Positions 7,644-14,272 of a DNA stretch of 32,208 nt are shown piece after piece (positions within the stretch are counted from its first letter, which is position 1; every line of letters starts with the position of its first letter). The position numbers and the translations under genes were made by a program. The stretch is from Candidatus Faecousia faecigallinarum (GTDB lineage: Bacteria; Bacillota; Clostridia; Oscillospirales; Oscillospiraceae): contig DVHJ01000043.1 of the NCBI GenBank assembly GCA_018712145.1, forward strand, positions 1-32,208, in the 5' to 3' direction. The notes beneath the pieces are model-generated. The model did no database searches and was not told where the DNA came from. It saw nothing but the letters and a program-made list of their open reading frames with translations.

Positions 7644-8819
7644 ATGGATTTATTTGACAAGTGTGAACGGCGGTCTCTGGCAGATGAGGCCAGAGATAAA
7701 GGCATATATCCCTACTTTCATGCACTGGAGTCACGGCAGGATACGGTAGTGCAGATGGAGGGAAAGCGGCGCATTATGCTGGGGTCCAACAATTATTTGG
7801 GGTTGACCACGGACCCGGCGGTGATGGAAGCCGGCCGGTTGGCCTTGGAGCGGTATGGCACCGGCTGCTCCGGCTCCCGGTTTTTAAATGGTACCTTGGA
7901 AATGCATCTGGAGCTGGAGGCGGAGCTGGCCGGCTTTTTGCACAAGGATCAAGCGGTGTGCTTCTCCACCGGTTTCCAAAGCAATTTGGGCATCATCAGC
8001 GCCCTGATCGGAACCCGGGATTACGTGATCTGCGACCGGGAAAATCATGCCAGCATTTATGACGGCTGTAAGCTGAGCTATGGTAAGATGCTGCGCTACC
8101 GCCACAGCGATATGGCGGATCTGGAGCGGAAGCTGGCCCAGGTTCCCCAGGGCAGCGGCTGCCTGATTGTTACCGACGGCGTGTTTTCCATGGGTGGAGA
8201 CATTGCCAACTTGCCGGAGATTGTCCGCCTGGCCAGGGCCTACGGGGCCAGAGTGATGGTGGACGACGCCCATGGCTTGGGGGTTATCGGCCAGGGGGGC
8301 CGGGGCACCGCCAGCCACTTTGGCCTGGAAGACCAGGTGGATATCATCATGGGCACCTTTTCCAAATCCCTGGCCAGCCTGGGCGGTTTTATGGTAGCCA
8401 GCAGCCGGGTGGCGGATTATGTGCGCCACACCTCCCGCCCGTTTATCTTTTCCGCATCCATCCCGCCGGTGGCCTGCGCCGTCGCCCTGGAGGCGCTGCG
8501 CCAGCTGCGCAAGCGCCCGGAGCTGGTGGACCGGCTGGCCAGTTTGGCGGCCTACGCCAGAAACGGCCTGCAGGCCCGGGGACTGCCGGTTCGCCCCTCG
8601 ACTACGCCCATTGTGCCCATTTATACGTATGACACCATTGCTACCCTGGTCAAAGCCAAGGCGCTGTATGAGGCTGGTGTTTATGTGAACCCGGTACTGC
8701 CGCCGGCCACGCCGGAGGGGGAGTGCCTGCTGCGCACCAGTTACATGGCCAGCCACACCGAGGCCCTGCTGGATGAGGCGATGGACATCATCGCCGCCGT
8801 TTTGCTGCCCAAGGCGTAA
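7644..8819 (+). CDS. PLP-dependent alpha-oxoamine synthase, serine palmitoyltransferase-like
   Basis: 391 residues, the length of the AONS/KBL/SPT family, which condenses an amino acid with an acyl-CoA and releases CO2. PLP residues are visible: Asp207 and His210 in VDDAHGLG, and the Schiff-base lysine K241 in GTFSKSLAS. Several stretches match, from memory, the Bacteroides/Sphingobacterium SPT subgroup rather than BioF or Kbl: GIYPYFHALES, YGTGCSGSRFLNGTLE, CFSTGFQSN, FIFSASIPP and VNPVLPPATP. Alternatives are 8-amino-7-oxononanoate synthase or 2-amino-3-ketobutyrate CoA ligase. No bio or tdh gene is adjacent, so context does not decide. AGGAGG lies 6 nt before the ATG. It is monocistronic, with a consensus promoter and its own terminator. 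Confidence is high for the fold, moderate for the SPT-like specificity. Confidence 0.85.
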   Translation: MDLFDKCERRSLADEARDKGIYPYFHALESRQDTVVQMEGKRRIMLGSNNYLGLTTDPAVMEAGRLALERYGTGCSGSRFLNGTLEMHLELEAELAGFLHKDQAVCFSTGFQSNLGIISALIGTRDYVICDRENHASIYDGCKLSYGKMLRYRHSDMADLERKLAQVPQGSGCLIVTDGVFSMGGDIANLPEIVRLARAYGARVMVDDAHGLGVIGQGGRGTASHFGLEDQVDIIMGTFSKSLASLGGFMVASSRVADYVRHTSRPFIFSASIPPVACAVALEALRQLRKRPELVDRLASLAAYARNGLQARGLPVRPSTTPIVPIYTYDTIATLVKAKALYEAGVYVNPVLPPATPEGECLLRTSYMASHTEALLDEAMDIIAAVLLPKA

Positions 8820-8840
8820 GCGCCATGGGCTGAATCGAAT

Positions 8841-8890
8841 GTTGTCCATGGTGATGCTCCGGCGGAGTCACCATGGACAACTGGCGTTTT
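8841..8890 (+). terminator. Terminator after the alpha-oxoamine synthase gene
   Basis: Perfect 14-bp stem (8841-8854 with 8868-8881). An inner CTCCG/CGGAG helix lies in the loop. A TTTTT run follows at 8886-8890. Confidence 0.7.
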
Positions 8891-8911
8891 TGGGGGAATT
8901 CCCTGGGTATA

Positions 8912-8940
8912 TTGCAATTTTCCGGCAGCTGGTGTACAAT
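8912..8940 (+). promoter_or_regulatory. Promoter of the mrnC-rqcH operon
   Basis: TTGCAA (8912-8917) and TACAAT (8935-8940) with a 17-nt spacer. The predicted start near 8947 gives a leader of about 56 nt. Confidence 0.6.
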
Positions 8941-9002
8941 CGGCAATGCCGGACGGTTGCCCGGCGTTTGCATCATGTGGAAATTGCCTGGGAGGGCTGA
9001 AT

Positions 9003-9416
9003 GTGAAGAACTATTTTGCAATGGACATGGACCGGCGGCAGGCGGACGGGGTATCTGCCCTGGGCCTGGCCCATTTGGGCGACGGCGTGTATGAGCTGCT
9101 GGTGCGGGCCTGGCTGTGCGGCCACGGGGGGAGTAAGGTAGGCAACCTCCACCGCCAGACGGTTTCCAATGTGTCCGCCCCGGCCCAGTCCAGGTTTGTG
9201 GAGCGGCTGGAGCCGCTGCTGACGCCGGAGGAATATGCGGTCTACCGCAGGGGGCGCAATACCCACCCCCACGGGATCCCAAAACACGCCACCCCACAGG
9301 AGTATGCCCGGGCCACCGGGCTGGAGTGCCTGTTTGGCCACCTGTACCTGCAAGGGAAAACCCAGCGGATCAACGAGCTGTTCGTCACGGTAATGGAGGA
9401 ATTGTATGGCATTTGA
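9003..9416 (+). CDS. mrnC: Mini-ribonuclease III
   Basis: 137 residues, the size of MrnC: an RNase III catalytic domain without the double-stranded-RNA-binding domain. In B. subtilis it matures both ends of 23S rRNA. The catalytic signature LGDGVYELLVR carries Asp27 and Glu31. The second acidic residue lies in GLECLFGHLYL (Glu108). Other family marks are GNLHRQTVSNVSAPAQ, LTPEEYAVYRRGRN and PKHATPQEYARATG. The start is a GTG at 9003, with GGAGG (8991-8995) 7 nt upstream. The nearby ATG at 9001 is out of frame, and the longer upstream frame lacks a site. The stop overlaps the rqcH start by 11 nt, so the two are translationally coupled. Confidence 0.93.
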   Translation: MKNYFAMDMDRRQADGVSALGLAHLGDGVYELLVRAWLCGHGGSKVGNLHRQTVSNVSAPAQSRFVERLEPLLTPEEYAVYRRGRNTHPHGIPKHATPQEYARATGLECLFGHLYLQGKTQRINELFVTVMEELYGI

Positions 9417-11145
9417 CGCAACCTTTTTGTCTGCCGTTTTGGATGAGATACGCCAGACAGCTACTAGCGCCAGAGTGGAGAAAATTCACCAGCCTGCCCG
9501 GGATACGGTGATTTTCCTGCTGCGGGGCAACGCCGGCCGGCAGCGGCTGGTGATTGTGGCCAATCCTACGGCCCCGCGATTGCACTTCACCAGCCAGAAC
9601 TGGGAAAACCCGGACAGCCCGCCGATGTTTTGTATGCTGCTGCGGAAGCACCTGTCCGGCGGCCGGCTGGTGGCCATTGAACAGCCGCCCATGGAGCGGA
9701 TGGTCCGCTTTGTCTTTTCCTGCACCGATGAAATGGGAGACCAGGCCCGCCGGGAGCTGGTGGTGGAGCTGATGGGCAGAACCACCAACCTCTACCTGCT
9801 GGATGGGGAGGGGAGAATCCTGGATTGCCTACGCCGGATCGGCCTGGACGACTCTACCCGCCGCCAGGCCCTGCCGGGACTCTATTATCAGCCACCAATG
9901 CCCCTGGACAAGGCAAATCCGGCGGAACTGCCGGATTTTCAGGCCTTTCTCCAGGCACCGGGGCCGGACCGGCTGGCAGACCGGCTGATGGATGGACTTG
10001 GAGGCCTGTCCCCTCTGGTCTGCCGGGAGATTGCTCTGGCAGTGCTGGGGGATACGGAGGGCCGGTTGGCCGGCGCAGATTTGCCGGAAACGGCAAAAAA
10101 ACTGGGTGCCTATTTTGCTGCTTGTCTGGGGCCGGGGAAGTGGAAACCATATCTGGCGGAGGACGCCGCCGGTATGCCCAAAGCCTATGCCTTTGTGCCC
10201 ATCCGGCAGTATGGCACCCCATGCCGCCAGATGGAATCCTTTGGCGAACTGCTGGACTGCTTTTACAGCCAGCGGGAGCGGCGGGATGTGATGCGCCAGA
10301 AGGCCCAGTCCGTCCGGCGCACGGTGGAAAACCTGCGGGACCGGATCCAGCGGAAAATGGCCCTGCAGGAGAAGGAGCTGGCCACGGCAAAAAACCGGGA
10401 GCGGCTGCGCCAGATGGGGGATATCGTCACCGCCAATCTCCACTGGATGAGAAAGGGCCAGCAGGTGCTCCATGCCCAGGACGTCTATGACCCGGAAATG
10501 GGCATGGTGGATATACCCCTGTCGCCGCTGCTTTCCCCCCAGCAAAACGCGGCGAAATACTATAAGGACTACGCAAAAGCCAAACATGCGGAGCAGGAAT
10601 TGACCCATCAGCTGAGCCTGGGCCGGGAGGAGCTGACTTATCTGGAAAGCGTCCTGGAGGAGCTGGACCGGGCGGAGACAGACGGGGAGCTGGAGGAGAT
10701 CAAGCAGGAGCTGGCCGCCGGGGGTTATGTCCGGGGGGAGACCGGGCGGCGGAAAATGCGCCAGGCGGCCACCAAGCCCATGCGCTTTTTGTCCGCCGAC
10801 GGTACGCCCATTTATGTGGGACGGAATAACCGGCAGAACGATGAGCTCACCACCAAGCTGGCCAGGAAAAACGATCTGTGGCTCCACGTGCAGAAGCGCA
10901 GCGGCAGCCACGTTATTGTGCCTTGGACCGGGCAAGCGCCGTCAGATGATACCGTTACCCAGGCCGCCCAGCTGGCCGCCTGGTTTTCCCAGGCCAGGCA
11001 GGGGCAGAACGTGGCGGTGGACGTGACTCCGGTGCGCTACGTGAAAAAGCCCGGGGGCGCCAAACCGGGGATGGTGATCTATACCACCTACCGCACGGTG
11101 TATGTCACCCCGGATCCCAGCCTGCCGGAGCGGCTGAAAGCATAA
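9406..11145 (+). CDS. rqcH: RqcH / NFACT-family ribosome quality control factor
   Basis: 579 residues, typical of bacterial Rqc2 homologues (older name: fibronectin-binding protein FbpA). RqcH binds obstructed 50S-peptidyl-tRNA complexes and recruits tRNA-Ala to add C-terminal alanine tails. Layout: NFACT-N (1 to ~280), including FCMLLRKHLSGG and RRELVVELMGRTTNLYLL; a basic coiled-coil arm (~286-435, starting SQRERRDVMRQKAQ); NFACT-R (~460-575), with GTPIYVGRNNRQND, ARKNDLWLHVQKRSGSHV and KKPGGAKPGMVIYTTYRT. The Asp97-Arg98 pair known to be needed for alanine tailing in B. subtilis is Glu97-Arg98 here (QPPMERMVR). The gene overlaps mrnC by 11 nt, and its ribosome binding site (GGAGGA) lies inside mrnC. 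It ends at a perfect hairpin 6 nt after the stop. Confidence 0.95.
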   Translation: MAFDATFLSAVLDEIRQTATSARVEKIHQPARDTVIFLLRGNAGRQRLVIVANPTAPRLHFTSQNWENPDSPPMFCMLLRKHLSGGRLVAIEQPPMERMVRFVFSCTDEMGDQARRELVVELMGRTTNLYLLDGEGRILDCLRRIGLDDSTRRQALPGLYYQPPMPLDKANPAELPDFQAFLQAPGPDRLADRLMDGLGGLSPLVCREIALAVLGDTEGRLAGADLPETAKKLGAYFAACLGPGKWKPYLAEDAAGMPKAYAFVPIRQYGTPCRQMESFGELLDCFYSQRERRDVMRQKAQSVRRTVENLRDRIQRKMALQEKELATAKNRERLRQMGDIVTANLHWMRKGQQVLHAQDVYDPEMGMVDIPLSPLLSPQQNAAKYYKDYAKAKHAEQELTHQLSLGREELTYLESVLEELDRAETDGELEEIKQELAAGGYVRGETGRRKMRQAATKPMRFLSADGTPIYVGRNNRQNDELTTKLARKNDLWLHVQKRSGSHVIVPWTGQAPSDDTVTQAAQLAAWFSQARQGQNVAVDVTPVRYVKKPGGAKPGMVIYTTYRTVYVTPDPSLPERLKA

Positions 11146-11151
11146 CGATTT

Positions 11152-11182
11152 GGGGCTGTCTCACTAATGCAGAGACAGCCCC
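11152..11182 (+). terminator. Hairpin after rqcH
   Basis: Perfect 11-bp stem GGGGCTGTCTC/GAGACAGCCCC with a 9-nt loop, starting 6 nt after the stop. It lacks a T-run, so intrinsic termination is not certain. A related hairpin lies at 11438-11474. Confidence 0.5.
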
Positions 11183-11217
11183 GGCAATCCGCATCCCCGC
11201 AGAGAAAGCCAAAACAT

Positions 11218-11338
11218 GAGCAGTATTTTGGGCGAATTCGTACCACTTACCATTTCGCCTGAAGTACTGCTATAATGTTATGCGCTTCTGCGGGGTTACG
11301 GATTGCCACGTCGCGTCGCTCCTCGCAATGACATGCAG
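11218..11338 (-). repeat. Dispersed palindromic repeat, copy 1
   Basis: On the minus strand 11338-11256 reads module A (CATGTCATTGCGAGGAGCGA, then GCGACGTGGCAATCCG), a spacer with GCATAAC, then module B (AGCAGTACTTCAGGCGAA). A second inverted module B arm (GAGCAGTATTTTGGGCGAAT, 11217-11236) makes 11218-11272 a large hairpin. The same ~88-nt element recurs at 27481, 27821, 28068 and 32006. The gap 11183-11437 holds nothing else. Confidence 0.75.
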
Positions 11339-11437
11339 AAATTTGCTGTGTGTCTGCGTGTGCAAGTACCTTTTCTAGCAGTACCCAAGAATCCCCCCTT
11401 GCACCGGCGCACATTTCCTCACTTTCAGCATATGGTT

Positions 11438-11474
11438 ACGGGGCTACCTCTCTAATCCGGAGAGACGGCCCCGT
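11438..11474 (-). terminator. Hairpin after the flippase gene
   Basis: The outer stem ACGGGGC/GCCCCGT and inner stem CTCTC/GAGAG are separated by mismatches. It lies 4 nt past the minus-strand stop at 11479. It resembles the hairpin after rqcH and has no T-run. Confidence 0.45.
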
Positions 11475-11478
11475 TGGT

Positions 11479-13005
11479 TTATGTCTGTTTCTTGGAACCT
11501 GCTTCAGAGGGGCGCACCAGCCCCTGCACCCAGAGCAGATCCCCTTTGTTCAGCACCCCGGCCAGGGTTAGCAGCAGGAAGAAAATCCCCAGGAAGCAGC
11601 AGCTCAGGAAGAGGATTTCTCCCAGGCCTTCCCCCTGGGGCAGCAGGGAGCAGATGCACAGCCCCGCCGCCCAGGCGGCCAGCGCCCGGAGGCTCTGGCC
11701 GGTTTCCCCCCGGAAGCCGGTGACCCGGCTGAGCCGGCGGATGCTCAGGAAAAAGTTCAGCGCGTGGGTAAAGACAAAACTGATGTAATAGCCGGTCAAA
11801 CCGTACCGGGGCAGCAGCACCCACAAAATCATCACATCCAAAAAGGAGGTCAGGGTGTTGTACCGGACGCAGGCCACCTGCTGCCCCATACCCTTAACCG
11901 TGGCGTCAGTTACCGCGTCAACGTAGAGCATGGGCACCAGCAGGGAAAACTGCCGCAGCAACTGCCCCACCCGTTGGCTGTCATATAGCAGCAGCCCCAG
12001 GGGATAGGCGGCGGTAAACAGTACCCCACCGGCGGCTAAGCCGTACAACAGCGCCACCCGCAGGCTCCGGGCGGTGAGGTAGCTGATCCGTTTTCGCCGC
12101 CCGGCGGCGGCGCAGCGGGACAGTTCCGGAATTAACAGCTCAGCCAGAGAGAACAGTATTGCCGCCGGGAACATGACGGTAGGGAACACCATGCCGCATA
12201 CCTGGCCGTAGTCCGCCAGGGGCGACGATCCGGGGAACAGGGCCAGGCGCCGGGGGACAATCAGATTTTCCACCGTAGAGATGCCCATGCGCAAATCATC
12301 GGCCAGGGCCAAGGGAAGGGCCACCCGCAGCAGCCGGGGCAGAACCGGCCCGGCGGAGGCCTTCTGGGACAGCCGGTTTTTCTCCCGCCGCCGCAGAACC
12401 ATCAGGCTGATCAAGGTGACCAGGGAGGCGGCGCTGCTGCCGGCCACCACGGCGCTGCAGGAGCGCCCGGGATCCCCCCGGGACCAGTTGGACAGGAGAA
12501 TGACGGTGACGGCCATGGAAACGGCTTGCTCCGCAATTTCCACGCCAACCAGATCCCGTATTCTGCCGGCGGCGGTAAAGTAGCCGGACATGACGCCGCC
12601 CAAACACACCACCGGCAGAAATGCGGCGAAAATTTCCAGGGCCTGCTGTGTTCTGCCGTCGCCAATCCACCCGGCGGCCAGGCGGGGGGCGAAAGCGTAG
12701 ACCGCCAAAGCCACCGTCCCGCTGAAGATAAAGCTGTAGACAAAACAAACCGACAGCACCCGGTCCACGCCGCCTTGCCGGCCCTTGCCGGTTTCTTCGG
12801 CGGTCAGGTACATGGCGGAAGTGCGGACGCCGGCCATGCCTGCGGTCATGGCCAGCGCGGAGACCGATAACGTAAGCTGCAGCAGGCCAATGCCGGCGGC
12901 GCCGATCAAGCCGGAGAGATACACTTGGAACCCCATGGATACCATCCGCAGAGCCAGGTTCGCCCCGGTGAGCATCAGGGCGCTGTAAAACATGTTCTTT
13001 GGCAT
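11479..13005 (-). CDS. SpoVB/YabM-like MOP-superfamily lipid flippase
   Basis: 508 residues, about 14 hydrophobic helices, N-terminus MPKNMFYSALMLTGANLALRM as in the SpoVB/MurJ/Wzx branch of the MOP exporter superfamily. Other marks are FQVYLSGLIGAAGIGLLQL (helix 2), LPLALADDLRMGISTVENLIVPRRL, ILFSLAELLIPELSRCAAAGR and GLLLYDSQRVGQLLRQFS. Such proteins move undecaprenyl-linked sugar precursors across the membrane; the exact cargo is unknown. In B. subtilis spoVT is followed by yabM of this family, and the same order occurs here, 44 nt behind spoVT. GGGGAGGTGAGG precedes the ATG by a few nt, but that site is one arm of a hairpin (13011-13040), which suggests control of translation. Confidence 0.87.
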   Translation of the reverse strand: MPKNMFYSALMLTGANLALRMVSMGFQVYLSGLIGAAGIGLLQLTLSVSALAMTAGMAGVRTSAMYLTAEETGKGRQGGVDRVLSVCFVYSFIFSGTVALAVYAFAPRLAAGWIGDGRTQQALEIFAAFLPVVCLGGVMSGYFTAAGRIRDLVGVEIAEQAVSMAVTVILLSNWSRGDPGRSCSAVVAGSSAASLVTLISLMVLRRREKNRLSQKASAGPVLPRLLRVALPLALADDLRMGISTVENLIVPRRLALFPGSSPLADYGQVCGMVFPTVMFPAAILFSLAELLIPELSRCAAAGRRKRISYLTARSLRVALLYGLAAGGVLFTAAYPLGLLLYDSQRVGQLLRQFSLLVPMLYVDAVTDATVKGMGQQVACVRYNTLTSFLDVMILWVLLPRYGLTGYYISFVFTHALNFFLSIRRLSRVTGFRGETGQSLRALAAWAAGLCICSLLPQGEGLGEILFLSCCFLGIFFLLLTLAGVLNKGDLLWVQGLVRPSEAGSKKQT

Positions 13006-13010
13006 GTCCT

Positions 13011-13040
13011 CACCTCCCCTGCATTCTATGCGGGGAGGTG
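13011..13040 (-). promoter_or_regulatory. Hairpin sequestering the flippase ribosome binding site
   Basis: The intergenic RNA between spoVT and the flippase gene forms CACCTCCCC(GCA)/(TGC)GGGGAGGTG: 9 bp, a bulged base, 3 more bp and a 5-nt loop. The 3' arm is the Shine-Dalgarno sequence itself. It could mask translation initiation, or reduce readthrough from spoVT. It has no T-run, so it is not a plain terminator. Confidence 0.55.
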
Positions 13041-13049
13041 GGCAAACTT

Positions 13050-13592
13050 TCAGGATTCCATCTGCCGGCCCAGGAAGCCGGCTACGGTCTGCACCAGCTT
13101 TTGGTCGCCGTCCGCCGGGGGCACGGCGCTTTCGTCCATCAGCAGCATCACGCAGCCCATGAGATCCCCTTGGGAAACAATGGGCGCGGCGGTGCCCAGG
13201 TAATATTTTTCTGAGCCCTCTACCACCGGGAGCTTTGCGCTGCCCGGACTGTACCGGTAGCTTTTCCGCTGCTCCATGATGTTTTCCAAATCGGCGGAGT
13301 TCCGCCGGTCCACCAGTTCCCGCCGGGGCGCGCCGGACAGGGCAATGATGGAGTCCCGGTCTGCCACAGCGGCGATGCTGCCGGTATTTTTTCCCATGGA
13401 CTCGCAGATTTGCGCGGCGAAGTCTTGCAGATCCCCCATGGGGGAGTATTTCCGGAAAATGACGCCGCCGTCCTTTTCCGTGTAAATTTCCAAGGGATCG
13501 CCCTCCCGGATCCGCAGTGTACGGCGAATTTCTTTGGGAATAACCACGCGGCCCAAATCGTCAATGCGGCGGACAATGCCTGTAGCTTTCAT
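13050..13592 (-). CDS. spoVT: Stage V sporulation regulator SpoVT
   Basis: 180 residues (B. subtilis SpoVT: 178). It has an N-terminal AbrB-type swapped-hairpin DNA-binding domain (MKATGIVRRIDDLGRVVIPK, RRTLRIREGDPLEIY, residues 1-52) and a C-terminal GAF-like domain (~60-178: DLQDFAAQICESMGKNTGSI and the following beta strands). SpoVT modulates sigma-G genes in the forespore. Start at 13592 with AAGGAG 7 nt upstream. The 47 codons that would extend the frame have no family similarity. It is followed by the flippase gene, as in Bacillus. I could not identify a convincing sigma-G or sigma-A promoter in 13593-13740. The presence of spoVT points to a spore-forming lineage. Confidence 0.95.
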   Translation of the reverse strand: MKATGIVRRIDDLGRVVIPKEIRRTLRIREGDPLEIYTEKDGGVIFRKYSPMGDLQDFAAQICESMGKNTGSIAAVADRDSIIALSGAPRRELVDRRNSADLENIMEQRKSYRYSPGSAKLPVVEGSEKYYLGTAAPIVSQGDLMGCVMLLMDESAVPPADGDQKLVQTVAGFLGRQMES

Positions 13593-13733
13593 ATCATTTC
13601 TCCTTCTCCTCAGGACAAGCCTGCGTATTTCTCTGTCGAGGCTTATTATTTGTCGGACAAGAAGAAATATGTATGGGGGCCAAACTGTGGACTTATCCGG
13701 CGGTGAAAATAGGGTAGCATTGCAAATTTTCAA

Positions 13734-14095
13734 GATGCTGTGCTGGCCCTAGCGGAACAATAAAGTTAATTGCTCAACCTTTCAAAAACGGGGGAATATT
13801 CGCACTGCGTTGATTTTCCGCCCCTTGGAATTAACCGGAAAAATGGTGGATAAACTGGAGGAAAAACTGGGTAAAACGTATTCGTCCACAACCTAAACAG
13901 CATAAATCCAGGAAACAGCGGATGGAAAATTCTGCTTTTCTGATTTTTTGTTTACCTGGCGTTGGCGACTATGCTAGCCGTACCGCCGTATTTTCTCCTG
14001 CCTTTTGCCGGAGGGATTATGCGTATTGCGGTTTGCACATGCTGTTGTGCAATGTGTCTAAACTTGGAAACTGGAAAATTTTTGCTGAAATGCAC
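13734..14095. other. Gene-free interval upstream of the giant subtilase gene
   Basis: I see no coding gene. The in-frame extension of the subtilase ORF through this stretch has no signal peptide or homology and reads across the promoter. It contains an inverted repeat TTGCACA/TGTGCAA (14033-14052) of unknown meaning. Confidence 0.5.
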
Positions 14096-14124
14096 TTGTC
14101 ATATCGAGAAAAATGTGGTACAAT
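14096..14124 (+). promoter_or_regulatory. Promoter of the giant subtilase gene
   Basis: TTGTCA (14096-14101) and TACAAT (14119-14124), 17-nt spacer. The predicted leader is ~140 nt and contains a perfect palindrome CGCAGGT-T-ACCTGCG (14207-14221) and a CCGGC/GCCGG stem (14234-14247). These may be an operator or an mRNA-stabilising structure. Confidence 0.65.
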
Positions 14125-14272
14125 CTGGCTATCGCATGGCGCTGGTATTATAGCCGTTCTTCACCTTGCTAGCAGCAAAAAACGACTAAGTTCGCCGGAT
14201 ATCTTCCGCAGGTTACCTGCGAGGATATATTTGGCCGGCATTGCCGGTACAACTTTGAAAAGGAGAAAGAGT

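Noticed and set aside
13922..14272. 117-codon N-terminal extension of the subtilase
   Set aside because: The promoter at 14096-14124 lies inside it, and the signal peptide begins at the ATG at 14273, which has its own AAGGAG.
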